A stretch of DNA of 64,000 nt from assembly GCA_028554755.1 (NCBI GenBank), contig JAPTOF010000008.1, positions 12,278,501 through 12,342,500 on the forward strand, written 5' to 3'. Under the pieces are notes generated by a model. That model did no database searches. It worked only from the letters and a program-made list of their open reading frames with translations, and was not told the origin of the DNA. Source of the DNA: Cordia subcordata (taxonomy: Eukaryota > Streptophyta > Magnoliopsida > Boraginales > Cordiaceae). Positions within the stretch are counted from its first letter, which is position 1, and the number at the start of each line of letters is the position of its first letter. Positions 10,292 to 22,540 of this stretch are shown here, in pieces. Made by a program: the position numbers and the translations under genes.

Positions 10292-10663
10292 GTCGGTGCT
10301 TCAAAAAACAGAAAAAGCAAAGGAAGGGGCAATCATGGCATTAAGCAAAACATACGAGGGTAATAACGGAAAGAAAAGTTTCATTAACAATTTGGAAAAT
10401 GCCAGCCGTGTCCCAATAAGTCATAAGACATCAACAGGTTGCTTAAATTTTTACATGTTAAATAAGCCATCTTAAAATAAGCACCATATTATAAGTACAA
10501 AACAAACACGCTTTTTTGAATAAGATGAAAAATAAGATAAGTTGCTTATTATAAGCTGTAAACAAACACAGCATTTGTGATTTAACCGAGAGCAATGCAC
10601 TTGTATAAATATAGGCCTAGATTTGAAGCGAAAGGCATCAGAAATATCATCTCAAAATTGCCT

Positions 10664-10690
10664 TATTCTTATTCTTATTCTTATTCTTTT
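10664..10690. repeat. (TTATTC)n hexanucleotide repeat
   Basis: Four TTATTC-type units directly precede the first palindrome of the next element. Confidence 0.8.
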
Positions 10691-10691
10691 T

Positions 10692-11500
10692 CGGTAAGTC
10701 ACCTACCGAAACGGTAGGTGACTTACCGTTCTCAAATCCCGAAATTTAAAAAAAAATTAAAAAAGGGTAATTTAAAAAAAAATTAAAAAAAACTGTTGTA
10801 TTTTTAACGAAAACGGTAGGTGACTTACCGTGTTGAGGTTTGAGGTAGGACGTGGGCACTGGGAAAACTTTTTTGCATAACAAAACATAGCCTCAGGTTC
10901 ACAGGAATAAACCTTAATTTTTAGTTTTCCCTTGTGGGCAATGTTTTCCTTCGCTTTCCAAAAGCAAGTTGAATTCTTTAACAACTATACATATTCAAAA
11001 AGATCAGCAACAAATCCATGTTGAAAATGACAAAGCAAAGTGAAAGCTGCAAACTTTGGGAACATTTTGAAGAAAAGATTAAATCTTTGAAAAAAGTTAG
11101 CATCATTTACCTTGTATCAACGAGTAAAGCTCAAATTTCTTTGTGTATGTGTGAAAAAATGGAAACAAGTTTCCAACTTTCAAGTCAAGAGTTTTGAGTG
11201 TTATTGTTTTAGAGTGAGATGGGGATGAAAATTTTGTTGTTGCCGGTGGTGCATTAATTGTAAAAGGTTAAACAACAGTGTGGTTTCTCGTGGTGAGAGA
11301 GAGAGAGTGTGTGTGTGTGTATGTGTGTGAGAGAGAGAGTGTGTGTGTGTGTATGTGCGTGACTTACCCCATTTCGGTAAGTCATTTACCAAACGGTAAG
11401 TGACTTACCGTTTTCGTTAAAATTGTCATCGTTTATTTTTTTTAATTTTTTCAAATTTGGGGATACGTGAACGGTAAGTCACCTACCGAAAGACTTACCG
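10692..11500. mobile_element. Palindrome-rich inverted-repeat element
   Basis: The 16-bp word GGTAAGTCACCTACCG or its reverse complement occurs about six times, at 10693, 10711, 10814, 11376, 11394 and 11473, often as facing pairs. The left block (10692-10830) and right block (about 11360-11500) are related as inverted repeats: both contain the palindrome pair, an A/T-rich spacer with AAATTTG..AAATTAAAAAA, and TTTTAACGAAAACGGTA. The 530 bp between has only short unconvincing frames and a GA/GT microsatellite. This fits a non-autonomous fold-back or Mutator-type element. Confidence 0.55.
11297..11358. repeat. (GA)n/(GT)n compound microsatellite
   Basis: Alternating GAGAGA and GTGTGT runs. The minus-strand ORF across it (His/Thr/Ser repeats) is an artefact. 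Confidence 0.85.
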
Positions 11501-11719
11501 AAAAGGGTATTTTTGAAAGCCTTTTCAAAACAAGGGTATTTTTGCGATAAATTTTTTAAAAAAGTGTAAAAATAAAAAATTTCCCGTAGGAAGCGACTTA
11601 TGGATTCAATAAAATCTTCCGCAACACACGCCAAAGCACCAAAAGTTATTATTACATGTTGCAGGTCAAGGCTCTTCCCCCAAGTAATTAGCGGCACTTG
11701 GCCTCAAAAGGAGTTAGTT

Positions 11720-12030
11720 CCTATCAGATCCACGCTTTAGAATTAATTCTAGTGAAGCTAAACGACCAATTGATATGGGTCATACGTGACTTGACTTGCA
11801 CATTATAGGTTCTGGGTCTTACCCGACTCTAAGTGGTTACCAACTTAGTTGGTCCCGGGGCCTCTACCCATGCAACTCCGACTCTACTGAGGCCGAGCTA
11901 AGTACTTGGGATATGCCCTAAGTCAACCAAAAGTTAGGTCTCTGTAACAACCCAACGAAACTAGTCCTGTTGGGATTATACTATTTGGATAGCCTCCAAA
12001 GAGACAAAATATATCCAAATACTATTGGTA
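11720..12030. repeat. Probable old gypsy LTR remnant, left part (interrupted by CACTA)
   Basis: This stretch is GC-richer than its surroundings and continues, after removal of the CACTA element, at 23320-23545. The continuation includes the words TTGAGCATTGAAATCCCATT and GGCTGACACAACTTTGGTG, which resemble the TTGAGCGTCGGAGT-type motif near the 3' end of Tat/Ogre-type gypsy LTRs. No internal gypsy sequence is adjacent, so it would be a solo or fragmentary LTR. Confidence 0.35.
12028..12030. repeat. Target site duplication GTA, left of CACTA
   Basis: GTA immediately precedes the CACTA terminus and is repeated at 23317-23319. A 3-bp duplication is diagnostic of this superfamily. Confidence 0.85.
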
Positions 12031-12049
12031 CACTATTAGAAAACTAGTC

Positions 12050-12470
12050 TATAGCAACCGAAAATTAGCTACCGACGAACCCCGGTTGCTAAATTTAACT
12101 TTTGCGACCGACAATATAATCGGTCTCTAAATATGTCTCCAACAAATTAGTGACCGAACATCGGTTGCTAAATTAATAGTTTGGTTGCTAAATATCTAAC
12201 TATATTGGCAAATTTGCGACCGATAGAAAATCAGTTGCAAAATTATAGATTGAGATTGGATTTAGCGACTGATTTCAAATTAGTCGCTAAATTTAGCTAG
12301 CGATTTATAATCGATTGCAAAATTTAGAGACCGATTTGAAATTGGTAGCTAAATTAGTGACCGATTTAAAATCGGTCTCTAAATTTTGCAACTGATTTGA
12401 AATCAGTAGCTAAATTAGCGATCAATTTGAAATCGGTCTCTAAATTTTGTGACCAATTTGTGCACTTCAT
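12050..12470. repeat. CACTA left subterminal repeat array
   Basis: More than a dozen copies of a roughly 12-bp word, GCGACCGA or TTAGCGACCGATTT with variants such as TCGGTTGCTAAA on the other strand. In En/Spm these arrays are the binding sites for the TNPA protein. Confidence 0.85.
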
Positions 12471-12674
12471 GATTAAAAAAAAAAAAGAACGTGAACTTAG
12501 TATGTAATTTATATTTGACCTTTATATAACATTTATGTGCCCTTATATTTATATATAATCATTTTATTTTATTTTATATTTTAAATAATATTTCTTAATT
12601 AAACTCAATGGTGCGCAAACGAAAAGAATAATGAAAAACTCATAGTTGCATGATCCGAAGGTTAGTAATAATAG

Positions 12675-12905
12675 AAAATTCATGGGTATTGGCAATGGAG
12701 AAATGAACAAGTTTTTAGTCAACAAGCAACTACGACAAATCAAGAAAAAGCCGATTTTATTTCAAGGTATGTTCGAGAGATAGATGAGGCTGGGAGAATC
12801 AAGGTTAACTCAGAATGGCTTACTAAGCAAAGGCTACAAGATTATCTTTTAGAGTCCGCTGTGAAATATGGTTGGAAACTTAATATTGATCCAAAGGTGA
12901 CCTAG
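12675..12905 (+). pseudogene. Unidentified coding-like stretch near the CACTA left end
   Basis: A frame of 76 codons, with no ATG at its start, is open here and has the amino-acid balance of a real protein rather than AT-rich noise. It includes RYVREIDEAGRIKVNSEWL and ends KLNIDPKVT before TAG. It is upstream of the TNP2 promoter region and in the transposon's own orientation. I do not recognise the family. It could be a captured host exon or a lost part of the element. Confidence 0.3.
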
Positions 12906-13020
12906 GACTTTTGGTTGTAAGAGGTTTCTCTCGAATGACACGTGAAGAAGATTGATTGCCGATCAACCGTGCTTCACAATACGTCACATCTACAAAGAGA
13001 TAAACAAATGTGTAAATTAG

Positions 13021-13095
13021 ATGGCTAATAACAAACTCTCACTTTCTCGTCGCAAGCACCAAATTGAAGAACCTCCGGATCCACTTAACAAGTAA
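13021..13095 (+). pseudogene. Short ORF MANNKLSLSRRKHQIEEPPD..., unknown
   Basis: Begins with ATG and ends at TAA after 24 codons with a non-repetitive, coding-like composition. The sequence after the stop, to about 13220, continues with similar composition in this frame. It lies just downstream of the previous unidentified stretch and may belong to the same captured fragment. No family recognised. Confidence 0.2.
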
Positions 13096-13569
13096 GAGAT
13101 GGTATTAGATCCCTTTAAGGGGAAAAATAAGAAAAAAAAATCCATGGGTAAACCCATTGCTTTAAAGTTTTGAAAATAAAAAAGGCCAATGGACACGAAT
13201 CCAAGTGAGACGGGTGACATAATCGCATTAAATATAGTATTTGTGTATTAGTATATTAACAATAATATATTTCTATATTATATAATACATATACTATCAT
13301 GGTAGTATGTAGTTTCATATTATTTTTAGCTACATTATTATAATATTATTATTATTTGTATTCTTTTTTTTATTAGCAGTATTAATTAATTAAAATTATA
13401 ATAACCAAATATTAATTATTTTACTATATATCTTACCTAAAAACACACTAGGATAATATTAATAATAATATAAATGATAATTAAATAAATTAAATATAAA
13501 ATATTTATAATTTACCAAAATTATTATTAATAAAACTATTGGCTTAATATTGTAATAAAAAAAAATCAC

Positions 13570-13760
13570 TATATATAGCAGATACCCAAAATCCCAAATT
13601 TCATCAGCTCTATCATCGTCGAACAAAAGCCCTAGCTAGATCTACCTCACCTCTTCACCCCTCCGTCACCACCGCACCATCTTCACCACTATTGCGTCAC
13701 CTCACAACACCATCTCCACCACCATTGCGTCGTCTAGGTATGTCTCTCTTTCTTTCTTTA
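13570..13760 (+). promoter_or_regulatory. Probable TNP2 promoter, 5' UTR exon and first splice donor
   Basis: A TATATATAG box at about 13571 is followed by a C-rich, ATG-poor leader (13600-13737) with the CATC/CACC-rich composition of plant 5' UTRs, and then AG|GTATGTCTCT at 13738, a good splice donor. An intron from here to just before the ATG at 15198 would place the transposase start directly downstream. Confidence 0.4.
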
Positions 13761-14575
13761 TTTCTCACTTTATTTCTCACTCTCTCTCATTCTTCAGATA
13801 GACAAGTTTTATGAATATATAAAAGAATGAAATTGCTCGCTTCTGCTATTTCCTTTGCTCGGTTGCCTCGGGTTTGCAGTTTGTTCTGTCACTCAATCTT
13901 TCTTTTTTCTAAAAAAAATTATTTTCTTTGTTAAATTACTAAAAATACGTACAAATATGTATATGTGTGTGTGTGTGTGTTTATGGGGTCGCAGATTAGT
14001 GGTGAAGTTATTTATTTTTTGTGGAGTTTAATTGAAACTTGTTGTATTAGTTTGAAAAATGTAATCTTTAGTTGATTACTATAGGTTGATGGCTTTTTTT
14101 TTTCCTGAATTAGATTACTATTATTATTTTGCTCTTTATTTTTATCAATTATTAGACATGATCTAGTGGCCTAACTTGTTTATTCCCACTTACAGTAAAT
14201 GTGTCTAATTATATAAATTTACTGATTTGCTCAAAAAATTTTACCACGTGGGTAATAAAAGAAGTCAACTTTTTGTTAATAAAATGTGCCAGAAGTTGGA
14301 AGGATTAGTTTCTACTGATGTAAAGGTTGTATGATGAAAATGTTTCGTGGAAGCGTGAACTCATCCAATAACTAGCACACGGATCTCTAGAAGAAGGGGA
14401 GAGGAGGAAACTAGAGAGCTCAATGTGAATCTTATGTTTAGTTCTTAGTACGAAGATTATAGGGTTAAGTCAGTTGTTAGAATGGTGGAAGAGGTATCTA
14501 CCAAGATAGATCTCATATAATACAAGAAATATAGAAATAAATAGAAATTAGGTGATATTTAGTCAATTTTTTAAT

Positions 14576-14775
14576 TAGAGGTAAAACAGTTAAGAAAATA
14601 AAAGTAAAATTCACTGTTAAAAACGCTTTCAAACAAAAATTATAGGTAAAATAGTTAACAAAATGAAAGTAAAATTCACTATTTAAAATGCTTTTAAACA
14701 ACAAAATTAGAGGTAAAATAGTTAACAAAATAAAAGTAAAATTCATAGTTAAAAATGTTAACAAACAAAAATTGA
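14576..14775. repeat. Three tandem copies of a roughly 65-bp unit
   Basis: The words AGGTAAAA(C/T)AGTTAA, AAAGTAAAATTCA and TTAAAAA(C/T)GCTTT recur three times at a spacing of about 65 bp. The array lies in the presumed first intron of the TNP2 gene. The minus-strand ORF over it simply translates the repeat. Confidence 0.75.
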
Positions 14776-15197
14776 TTAAGTATGTGTAATCATGACGACA
14801 ATTGCAATTGAAAACAAAAATTCACATATGGGGATTTAATTTGCAAAGTAGTAAGGTTTGAGCGTGGGATTAAAGGTAAGTTATTTGATAAGTTTAGAAG
14901 CAATCTTATATGTGCATCCTTTTTGATTTAACGTAAATAATCTCATAGTATATCGACATATCCAGAAATCTTGTTCCATATAAGTCATTAGTAATACAAA
15001 TTGTGTAGTAACTTTAATTAAAAAAGAAAAAAAGTAAAATTGAACATTCTAGGTCATACATTGTTGTTATGTTACAATCTTTCATAGTATTTTTTTTTTG
15101 TCTTCTTTCTTAACACATGTTCTACTACCAATGTATGTACTCCATTTCTAATCTGATTCCATGGAAGTATTGATTGTTTAACTTTATTAAGAAGACA

Positions 15198-18100
15198 ATG
15201 TCTCTAGATCGAAGTTGGACGTATTGTCGAATAAGGAACAATTGGATAACTGATGAATATATTGCTGGTGTGAAAGAATTCCTCGATTTTGCATACAAAA
15301 ATGGACCAGTAAACAATGGAAATATAAGGTGTCCTTGTACAAAGTGCAAATTAAGGAAGTTTTTGGGTAAGGATGAAGTGGCAGATCATCTATTGCGTAA
15401 CGGATTCTTACTTGGCTACACTAAGTGGGTAATGCATGGGGAAAATGATGTACCCATACAAAGTAGTATATCCATTCAAACAGAAGGTAGAAATCCGTAT
15501 GTAGACATGGTAATAGAAGCTGTAGGACATCAACTTGGTTAGGACGATGGGAATGAGACAGAAGAACCGAATCCTGATGCAATAAAGTTTTATAAACTAT
15601 TGGTAGATGCAGAGCAACCATTGTGGGAAGGATGTAAGACGCACAGTATGTTATCAGCAATCTCACAATTGATGAATATTAAATCTGAACATAACATGAG
15701 TGAAAGTTGTTTTGATCATGTTATTAGTTGCTTGAAAAGCATGTTGCCATTTAATACATTGCCAGATAATTTTTACTATGCCAAAAAGATGATGAAGGCA
15801 TTAGGGCTTGAGTGTATCAAGATTGATGCGTGTCCAAATAATTGTATGTTATATTGGAAGGATGATGCTAATCTTGATTCATGTAAAGTATGTGGGCATA
15901 TCTGTTACAAGGCACGAAGCACATCTAAAAAGAAGAAGAAAAACATTCCTTTCAAAGTCTTACCCAATCACACCTAGACTTCAAAGGTTATTTATGTCTA
16001 ATCAAACGTCCAAACACATGACTTGGCGTAAAGGTGCTTGTCGAGAAAAAGGTAAATTAATTCACCTGTCAGATGGAGAAGCGCGGAAGCATTTTGATTC
16101 ATGCTATCCGAAGTTTGCTAATGAAGCTCGTAATATAAGATTGGGATTATGTACGGATGGTTTTAATCCATTTGGTAACAGATCTACCCCTTATTCATGT
16201 TGGCTAGTTTAAGTGACGCCCTACAATCTTCCACCGACTATGTGTATGAAAGATGATGTGTTGTTCTTAACGCTACTCATTCGCAGTCCTTATAGCCCAA
16301 GAAACAATCTTTGTGTATATTTGAGGCCATTAATAGATGAGTTATCATGGGGCCCTCACGTATAATGTGTCCACAAGAACAAACTTTGTAATGAAGGCTG
16401 CCCTAATATGGACAATAGGTGATTTTCTAGCATATGGAATGATGGCGGGTTGGAGTACTCATGGGAAAATGGCTTGTCCTTATTGCATGGAGCTGTCTAA
16501 GGCATTTACCTTGAAAAATAGTGGTAAAACTTCATTCTTTGACCGTCATCGTCAATTTTTGCCTTAAGACCATTCATACAGGGAGTTAACACATGTTTTT
16601 AAGAAAGGTAGGGTTGAACATGAAAATCCTCCACCTCTGTTGATAGGTGATGAAGTGTTATCTAGATTATCATGTTATGAGCAAATCAAATTTGGGAAAA
16701 CATCACAAAATCAAAAGTGGCTAGGCTATGGAATATCCCATAATTGGACTAAAATTTCTATCTTTTAGGAGTTGCCATATTGGAAAAAAAAAATTCAATT
16801 GGACATAATCTTGATGAGATGCATATTGAGCAAAATGTTTTTAATAATGTATTCAATACAGTGTTGAATGTAAAAGGCAAGAGTAAAGATAATGCAAAAG
16901 CTCGTAAAGATATGGCAGAATATTGTAGCCGTGACAAGTTGCATTTATACCTTGATAGAAAGACAAACAAAACAAAATTGCCAAAAGCAAAATATGTCTT
17001 GTCAAGGAATGAAAAGAAGGCAATATGTGCTTGGGCGAAGAATCTAAAGCTTCCAAATGGATATGCATCAAATAGTACTAAAAGCATGAATATGAATGAC
17101 GTGACGTTTCATAGGTTAAAAACACATAATTGTAGTGTATTTATGGACAGGTTGCTGCCGATAACTTTTCGTGACTTGTTGTCTTCACCCATATGGGAAG
17201 CAATAACCGACGTTAGTATATTCTTCCGTGATTTGTGTACAACAACTTTAAAGATAGACCATGTGAAGAAGTTGGAAGCAAACATCCCAGAGATACTTTG
17301 CAAGCTTGAGAAATTCTTTCTGCCAGGATTTTTTGACTCAATGGAGCATCTACCAATTCATTTTCCTTACGAGGCAAAAGTCGGTGGTCCTTTACAATAC
17401 CGTTGGATATTTGTGTTTGGACGGTAATTATATATACAATTACATTGTATTACCTATTAAATTCAATGATTTTCTTTTAAAATGAAATGTTTGTATAGGT
17501 GTATGGGGAATTTAAAGAAAAAAGCTAGGAACAAGGCTTGTGTGAAATGATCCATTGTGGAGGCATACATAATTCAAGAGACGTCTCAATTTTGTTCAAA
17601 GTATTTCAAGCCTCAAGTGCCTACAAAGAGAATCGAGTTCCACAGAATGATGATAGTGGAGAAGTGGCAAGAAATAAGAGATTATCAATTTTTACATACC
17701 CAGGGCATCAACTCGGGCAAGGGATTTCTCAATATTTGACTGAAAAAGAGTTTAATGCAGCTCAGTTATACATTCTTCATAATTGTAATGAAGAATTAGT
17801 TCAACAAGATATAGAGTAAGAAAATTCAAATCTTAGTTTATTTATTACCTAAAAACATATGTAATATTTAAGTTAATAACATTATTACAAAATATTGTTT
17901 TGTTCTTCTTTTGACATAGGGATTTTGACAATGAAATGCGTCGAACAAATCGGACTCTTAACGATGATCGTCTTGCAAAGTTGCACGAAAAGAATTTGGT
18001 TCGATGGTGTCGTACCGAGGTGTTAAAAAAGAACACGAACATTAGTCCACAATTGAAGGAGTTAATCCTTGGTCCAAGTAAAGTTGTTACTAGTTATCAA

Positions 18101-18847
18101 GGGTATTTCATGAATGGTTACAAGTTCCACATTGAGGAAAAAGGACAAGATATGAAAACACAAAATTATGGTGTATGTGTACGAGGGAGTTGCTATAATG
18201 ACTGCGAGTATGACTATTATGGTATAATTGAAGAGATCATTCAACTGCACTATTTTGATCTCAATTTAATTACGTTATTGAAATGCAGGTGGTTTGATTA
18301 CAAAAAGGGTACAGTAGTTCACCCCAAATATGGCCTCGTAGATGTGAACCACCAATCAAGGATTAGTTCTTACGAGCAACTTGTAATAGCATTTCAAACA
18401 GAACAAGTGTATTGCACTTCTTATCCTATTGGGAAAGAGAATTGATGGGCAGTTTGCAAGATTAGAGCACAAAAGATGTTTCATGCAGTTGCATATCTTG
18501 GTTTGGATGACAATACAAACAATATTGTTGATGATGTTTATCAAGAAGATGAAGTGTCCGAGCCAATTCAAATTGATATTGACACCGAGTTAGATAGTGC
18601 TGATGTTCTTTATTGTGGAGGAGAAGAAGATAAAAAAGTTGATACTAACGCACTGAGAGTCCAGGATTTTAATTGTTCAAAAAAGAGAAGAGTTATAAAT
18701 GAAGATGAAGAACTTGAAGAAGATTATGATGGAGAAGGCAAAGAAGATGATTCTAACGATGAAGATGACCCTCACGAGGACGACTCTGATGAAGACTTTA
18801 CACAAGAAGACTTTGATGGAGATAGTGATCACTCAACTAATTTTTAG
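15198..18847 (+). pseudogene. TNP2-type CACTA transposase, decayed
   Basis: The likely start is the ATG at 15198 (MSLDRSW), not the one at 15174, because the transposase-associated N-terminal domain begins there (IRCPCTKCK zinc-like motif, then DEVADHLLRNGF). Next comes the Transposase_21 core with DGFNPFGN, MMAGWSTHGKMACPYC and LDEMHIEQNVFNNVFNTVLNVKGK. After it is a DUF4218-like part and, after introns at about 17428-17499 and 17817-17920, a DUF4216 domain (VHPKYGLVDVN) and an acidic tail ending at 18847. In-frame stops lie at 15540, 16210, 16565, 16767 and 18443 (several replacing Trp or Gln), with frameshifts near 15960, 16350 and 17630. The family normally cuts and rejoins CACTA ends; this copy cannot make a full protein. 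Confidence 0.9.
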
Positions 18848-18973
18848 ATCATATGAAATATGTAATCACTAATAACTGACTTTTTGTTATGCTTAATCTC
18901 ATTAATTTTCACGTTATGTTATATTCTTTTTACTTGTATCTAAATGTTACTTCTTTTAATGATATCTAGATAT

Positions 18974-21900
18974 TACGGGGTAAAAGGAAAAGGCGCCTTG
19001 TTAAATCTTTCGTGAGATCGAGATTACGTGATGAGGAAGGGAATTCAAACTCTTCACATGATGTTGAACAGCACACATCTACACCTTTGTCTTTTGGAAG
19101 GGGTGGATCATGTATTCCACAGACACGAGGATCACTTTTATCGGCCCATGTAGACACCACCCTCCCGCATACTTCTACATCCTCGGCCCTTTCTGCACCT
19201 TCTGAACCTTTACAAGGTAAATGTTATACTTACCATTACAAGTGTTAATTTGATGTCATTCATAGTTAGTTCAAAGAATTCTATCATTCTTGCCTTACAC
19301 GGGACCTTAAAACGCTTGTCAACATTCTTTTTATCTTTGTGTTTTAAACTGTGATCACACTAGTTAAACGCTAAAATGTCATTTCTTTTTTGTTTGAAAT
19401 GTGATCACTCTAGTGTTTGAGTCATTTCTATGTAGAAATTAATCAATCATGTGAATTGTGATGCTATTTTTTTGGTTATATATTTGTGCGGTAACATGAT
19501 AATATTGATTTTCTGTTCATGTGATTGGCTACAAGCTAAAGCATTTGCAGGGCTGGCAAATCTTATGAATTTCACAATTGATGTTTTATACTATTAATCA
19601 TTCTGCAGAATTTTGTTAGTTAATTAACGCATAGATGAGTGCGTAGCCGTAGAATATAGAGGGTGGGATGAATATTTGCTTGACATATCAAGAAGATGCT
19701 AAGTGGACTTTCTTGTTAAGAGTTTTGGTATGAAATGGATTTTCCCAGTAAATGTGTTAAGGACATTGTCGCTAGTTGTTTCACAAAGACTTGCGAAGGT
19801 AAAGAGGAACCGGCATTAGTTGATACTTGAAATCTCAGTAATATTTTGGAGACAAGTAATTTAGAGATTTTGTTTTCCATCACTAAATGAATTTAGTAAG
19901 GGATTATGACGAATTCTTCTATTACTAATATATAGTTTTCTAGTAGATATAGCGAATTTAGAGCTTTATGAGATCTTGCAAATTAATATCTTGTACATTG
20001 ATTAAGAGGAGTTCTAGTTCAAGTATGCAATTGTTAGATGGGATTATCCTATATGAGCCTTCTTACAAATGATTATAGATAGTATACTCACTATTCCTAC
20101 AATTATTGATGACTGATTCCTATAAGATTTCTATCATATGTATAATTAACTAAAGAGATGTTTAGATTTTCGATCACTCATTCTTATTAAGCTAGCTTTA
20201 TTTCCATGTTATATCAACTTAAGGAATTAAGTTAAAGCTAGCACATGTATAAGTTGGGAGAATTGATAAATTCATATGGCAAGTCAAGATTTTAGGGAAT
20301 ATGGTAAGTTATATGCCAAATTTTCAAAAAAAGCTCATAATACTTGCAACACTATTATGCCCCATATCATCAAATAAGTCACACTTGTTGAGGCCTTTTG
20401 GAATAGAATCTTGCAATTTTCAACTATAGAGTAAACGGATCTTTGTTGTGGGAGTATAACTGTGATAGAGAGACATGTTGAAGACTCTTATAAGACTGTC
20501 ATTTGATTTGAAGCTATATATGTGTATCATTTCGATTATGGATATGTTTATGTAATTAATTTACCACATCCTATACATGCTTGGAACCTTTGAAATCAAA
20601 CATTAGTTTTGTCTACCAAGTGATTGTATGTGCTGTTATTCTAACTAATAATAAATGATTTTGTTTCTTATCCAACTTGAATTTGGTGTCTATTTGAAAA
20701 AGGCAGAGAGGCAAAACGAGGGAGGAGAGGGTAAGAGAGAGGGAGAGATCCACTACTCTTGATTACTTAGTTTTAAACGCTTGGGTGATGTAAGACACAG
20801 AGTCAGGAAACATATTATTTGATTGGGAAAGTAGATCTGGAAGTGAAACGCTAGGGCTGATCGCAAGCCAAGAAGAAACAATTTTGAGAATACTATCATA
20901 CACAAATTTGGCCCAGATGATAAAAACAACAGGACTATTGCATCAACAATTTTGTAAAGTGGTATAATGCTTTTATAACATGTATTCTGTCATTTTCTAT
21001 CGACAAAAGAGCATGCTAGTGACAATCATGAGGATGATGGGACAGAGATGACCATTGAGGAATGTCATGGTGTTGCTTTGTCTCCTCCTCGGAATCCTGA
21101 GAGTCGAGAAGAGTTACAAGTCAGAAATAGAGGGTATGCATTTTAGTTGAACATTACAAGTTAATGAAGTTATTACTCGTAACACTTATAATTTATTTTC
21201 ATTATAGCCTTTACCCTTACAAAGGAGGAAAATGGGTTAGAACTTCATCACACATGATTAGGAGCCACTTTAAAGGTCCTTGGTTGTCATGGGATGTAGT
21301 TCCTGAAGATTATAAACAACTTATGTGGAAAGGTTTTCTGGTAATATTGACTGTAAATATCAATTATATTCTCATATCTAGTTAACATTTAACTAACAAT
21401 TTCTTTTGTCTTGTAATAAATAGCAATATTATAAGTTCGCAACTCCTAAGGAGGAGAATGCTGCATACCCTATTTGGTGCCAACATTGTGGCAAAAGCAT
21501 GAAAGGCTTGATTTATAATGCTAGAAAATTTGTCAAGAATGAATCGAAACAAGAAAATCCTCATGATGATTGGAGGAACTTTCCACCAAATTGGATTGAG
21601 AAACAAGATTGGGATAAACTTGTGGACTCGGGGATGGAGGAGAAATGGATAAACAAACATGAAGCTGGTAAAGCAAATCAGATAAAAGGGGTAATAGATG
21701 GCTCGTATTCCTTGCACACTAGTAGGTCTATAAATTTCGAAGAAGTGGAGCAACGAGAGGTTTGTGCTGACATGCATAAAAAATATATATTATTCGTTAT
21801 ATGTAAATATTTCATATTGTATTCTCATATTTTTTATATGTTTTTTATAGGTTGCAAAAGATCCTAACTTTACAAAGATTGATTTATTTAAGCGCACACA

Positions 21901-22540
21901 TAAGAAGAATAGAGGAGAGGGTGATTGGATTAGCTCTAAAGCAAAGAGTCTCGGACTGTATCTGGTTTCTTGCTACATTAGGTTTATATTTTATTAATTT
22001 ATTATTTTGGTTAGTTGTTTTGAACTAAATTGTGTTTGTGGATTTACTTTTTGCAGGAGCGTTATGACGAGCTTTATAGTCAGAAAAGACAACAATGTGA
22101 CGAGGGCGAAGAAAGTAGCATCAATCAGTTGGATAATCAATTTGACCCTGAGATCTTTTATGAAGCAATTGGGGGTGTGAAGAAAGGTACAACATTTGGT
22201 TGGCCCATCAGCAACTTTGAAAGGATTACTCCTCCACCTAAATGATATGGGTCAGCATCTTTTTCCGTAGGTTACAATTCGCTATCCCAAGCAGAATTGA
22301 ATGCTCGCCTTTCTAAACAAGAAGAGAAGTACGAAATGCAAATACAACAAATGTGAGAACAAGTGGCACGACAAGTGCAGGAAGAAGTTCAACAACAAAT
22401 GCAACGCAAGGAATTGGAGTTGGAGCGAAAACTCCAACGTGAACAAGCTGCAATGATGGAACAAATAAGATTGATGTTGGAGTTAGCAGGATTAATTGCT
22501 CAATTACCACCTTCAGATCCATCCTCTCCCAATATGTGAT
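18974..22540 (+). pseudogene. TNPA-like protein with Transposase_24 (Ptta/En/Spm) domain, decayed
   Basis: Second gene of the CACTA element. I see six exon-like blocks with consensus splice sites: to 19216, 21009-21133, 21208-21340, 21424-21759, 21851-21965 and 22057-22540. The joins preserve reading frame. The middle shows Transposase_24 features: PPNWIEKQDWDKLVD, the TSRSINFEEVEQRE segment and LFKRTHKKNRGEGDWISSKAK. The last exon encodes a glutamine/glutamate-rich coiled coil (22280-22500). Two TGA stops at 22243 and 22354 each look like CGA changed by C to T. In En/Spm the corresponding protein binds the subterminal repeats. The large intron 19217-21008 has no other feature I recognise. 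The true start codon is uncertain. Confidence 0.75.

Larger units (their letters stand above)
9587..10572. mobile_element. Non-autonomous DNA element carrying a gene fragment
   Basis: The left end GGCCTGTTTGTTATGG and the right end (minus strand GCTGTGTTTGTTTACAG) form short terminal inverted repeats. Just inside the left end are four CTGATAAG-type words (9625-9672). Near the right end are AATAAGATAAG and TTATAAG words and a second AACAAACACGC copy at 10501-10511. Such subterminal repeats are typical of hAT-like elements. The interior holds an acidic minus-strand reading frame, so this looks like a Pack-type element with a captured gene piece. The boundaries are approximate. Confidence 0.45.

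Noticed and set aside
10119..10363. Arg-rich minus-strand and Phe-rich plus-strand ORFs
   Set aside because: They are other frames of the TTC/GAA repeats next to the acidic fragment.
11479..11697. 72-codon minus-strand ORF with ALACVAEDFIE segment
   Set aside because: Looked mildly protein-like, but no family recognised and it overlaps the end of the palindromic element; not strong enough to call.
16758..17087. 109-codon minus-strand ORF
   Set aside because: Antisense shadow of the TNP2 core.
21382..21777. 131-codon minus-strand ORF
   Set aside because: Antisense shadow of the Transposase_24 exon, whose plus-strand frame is clearly coding.
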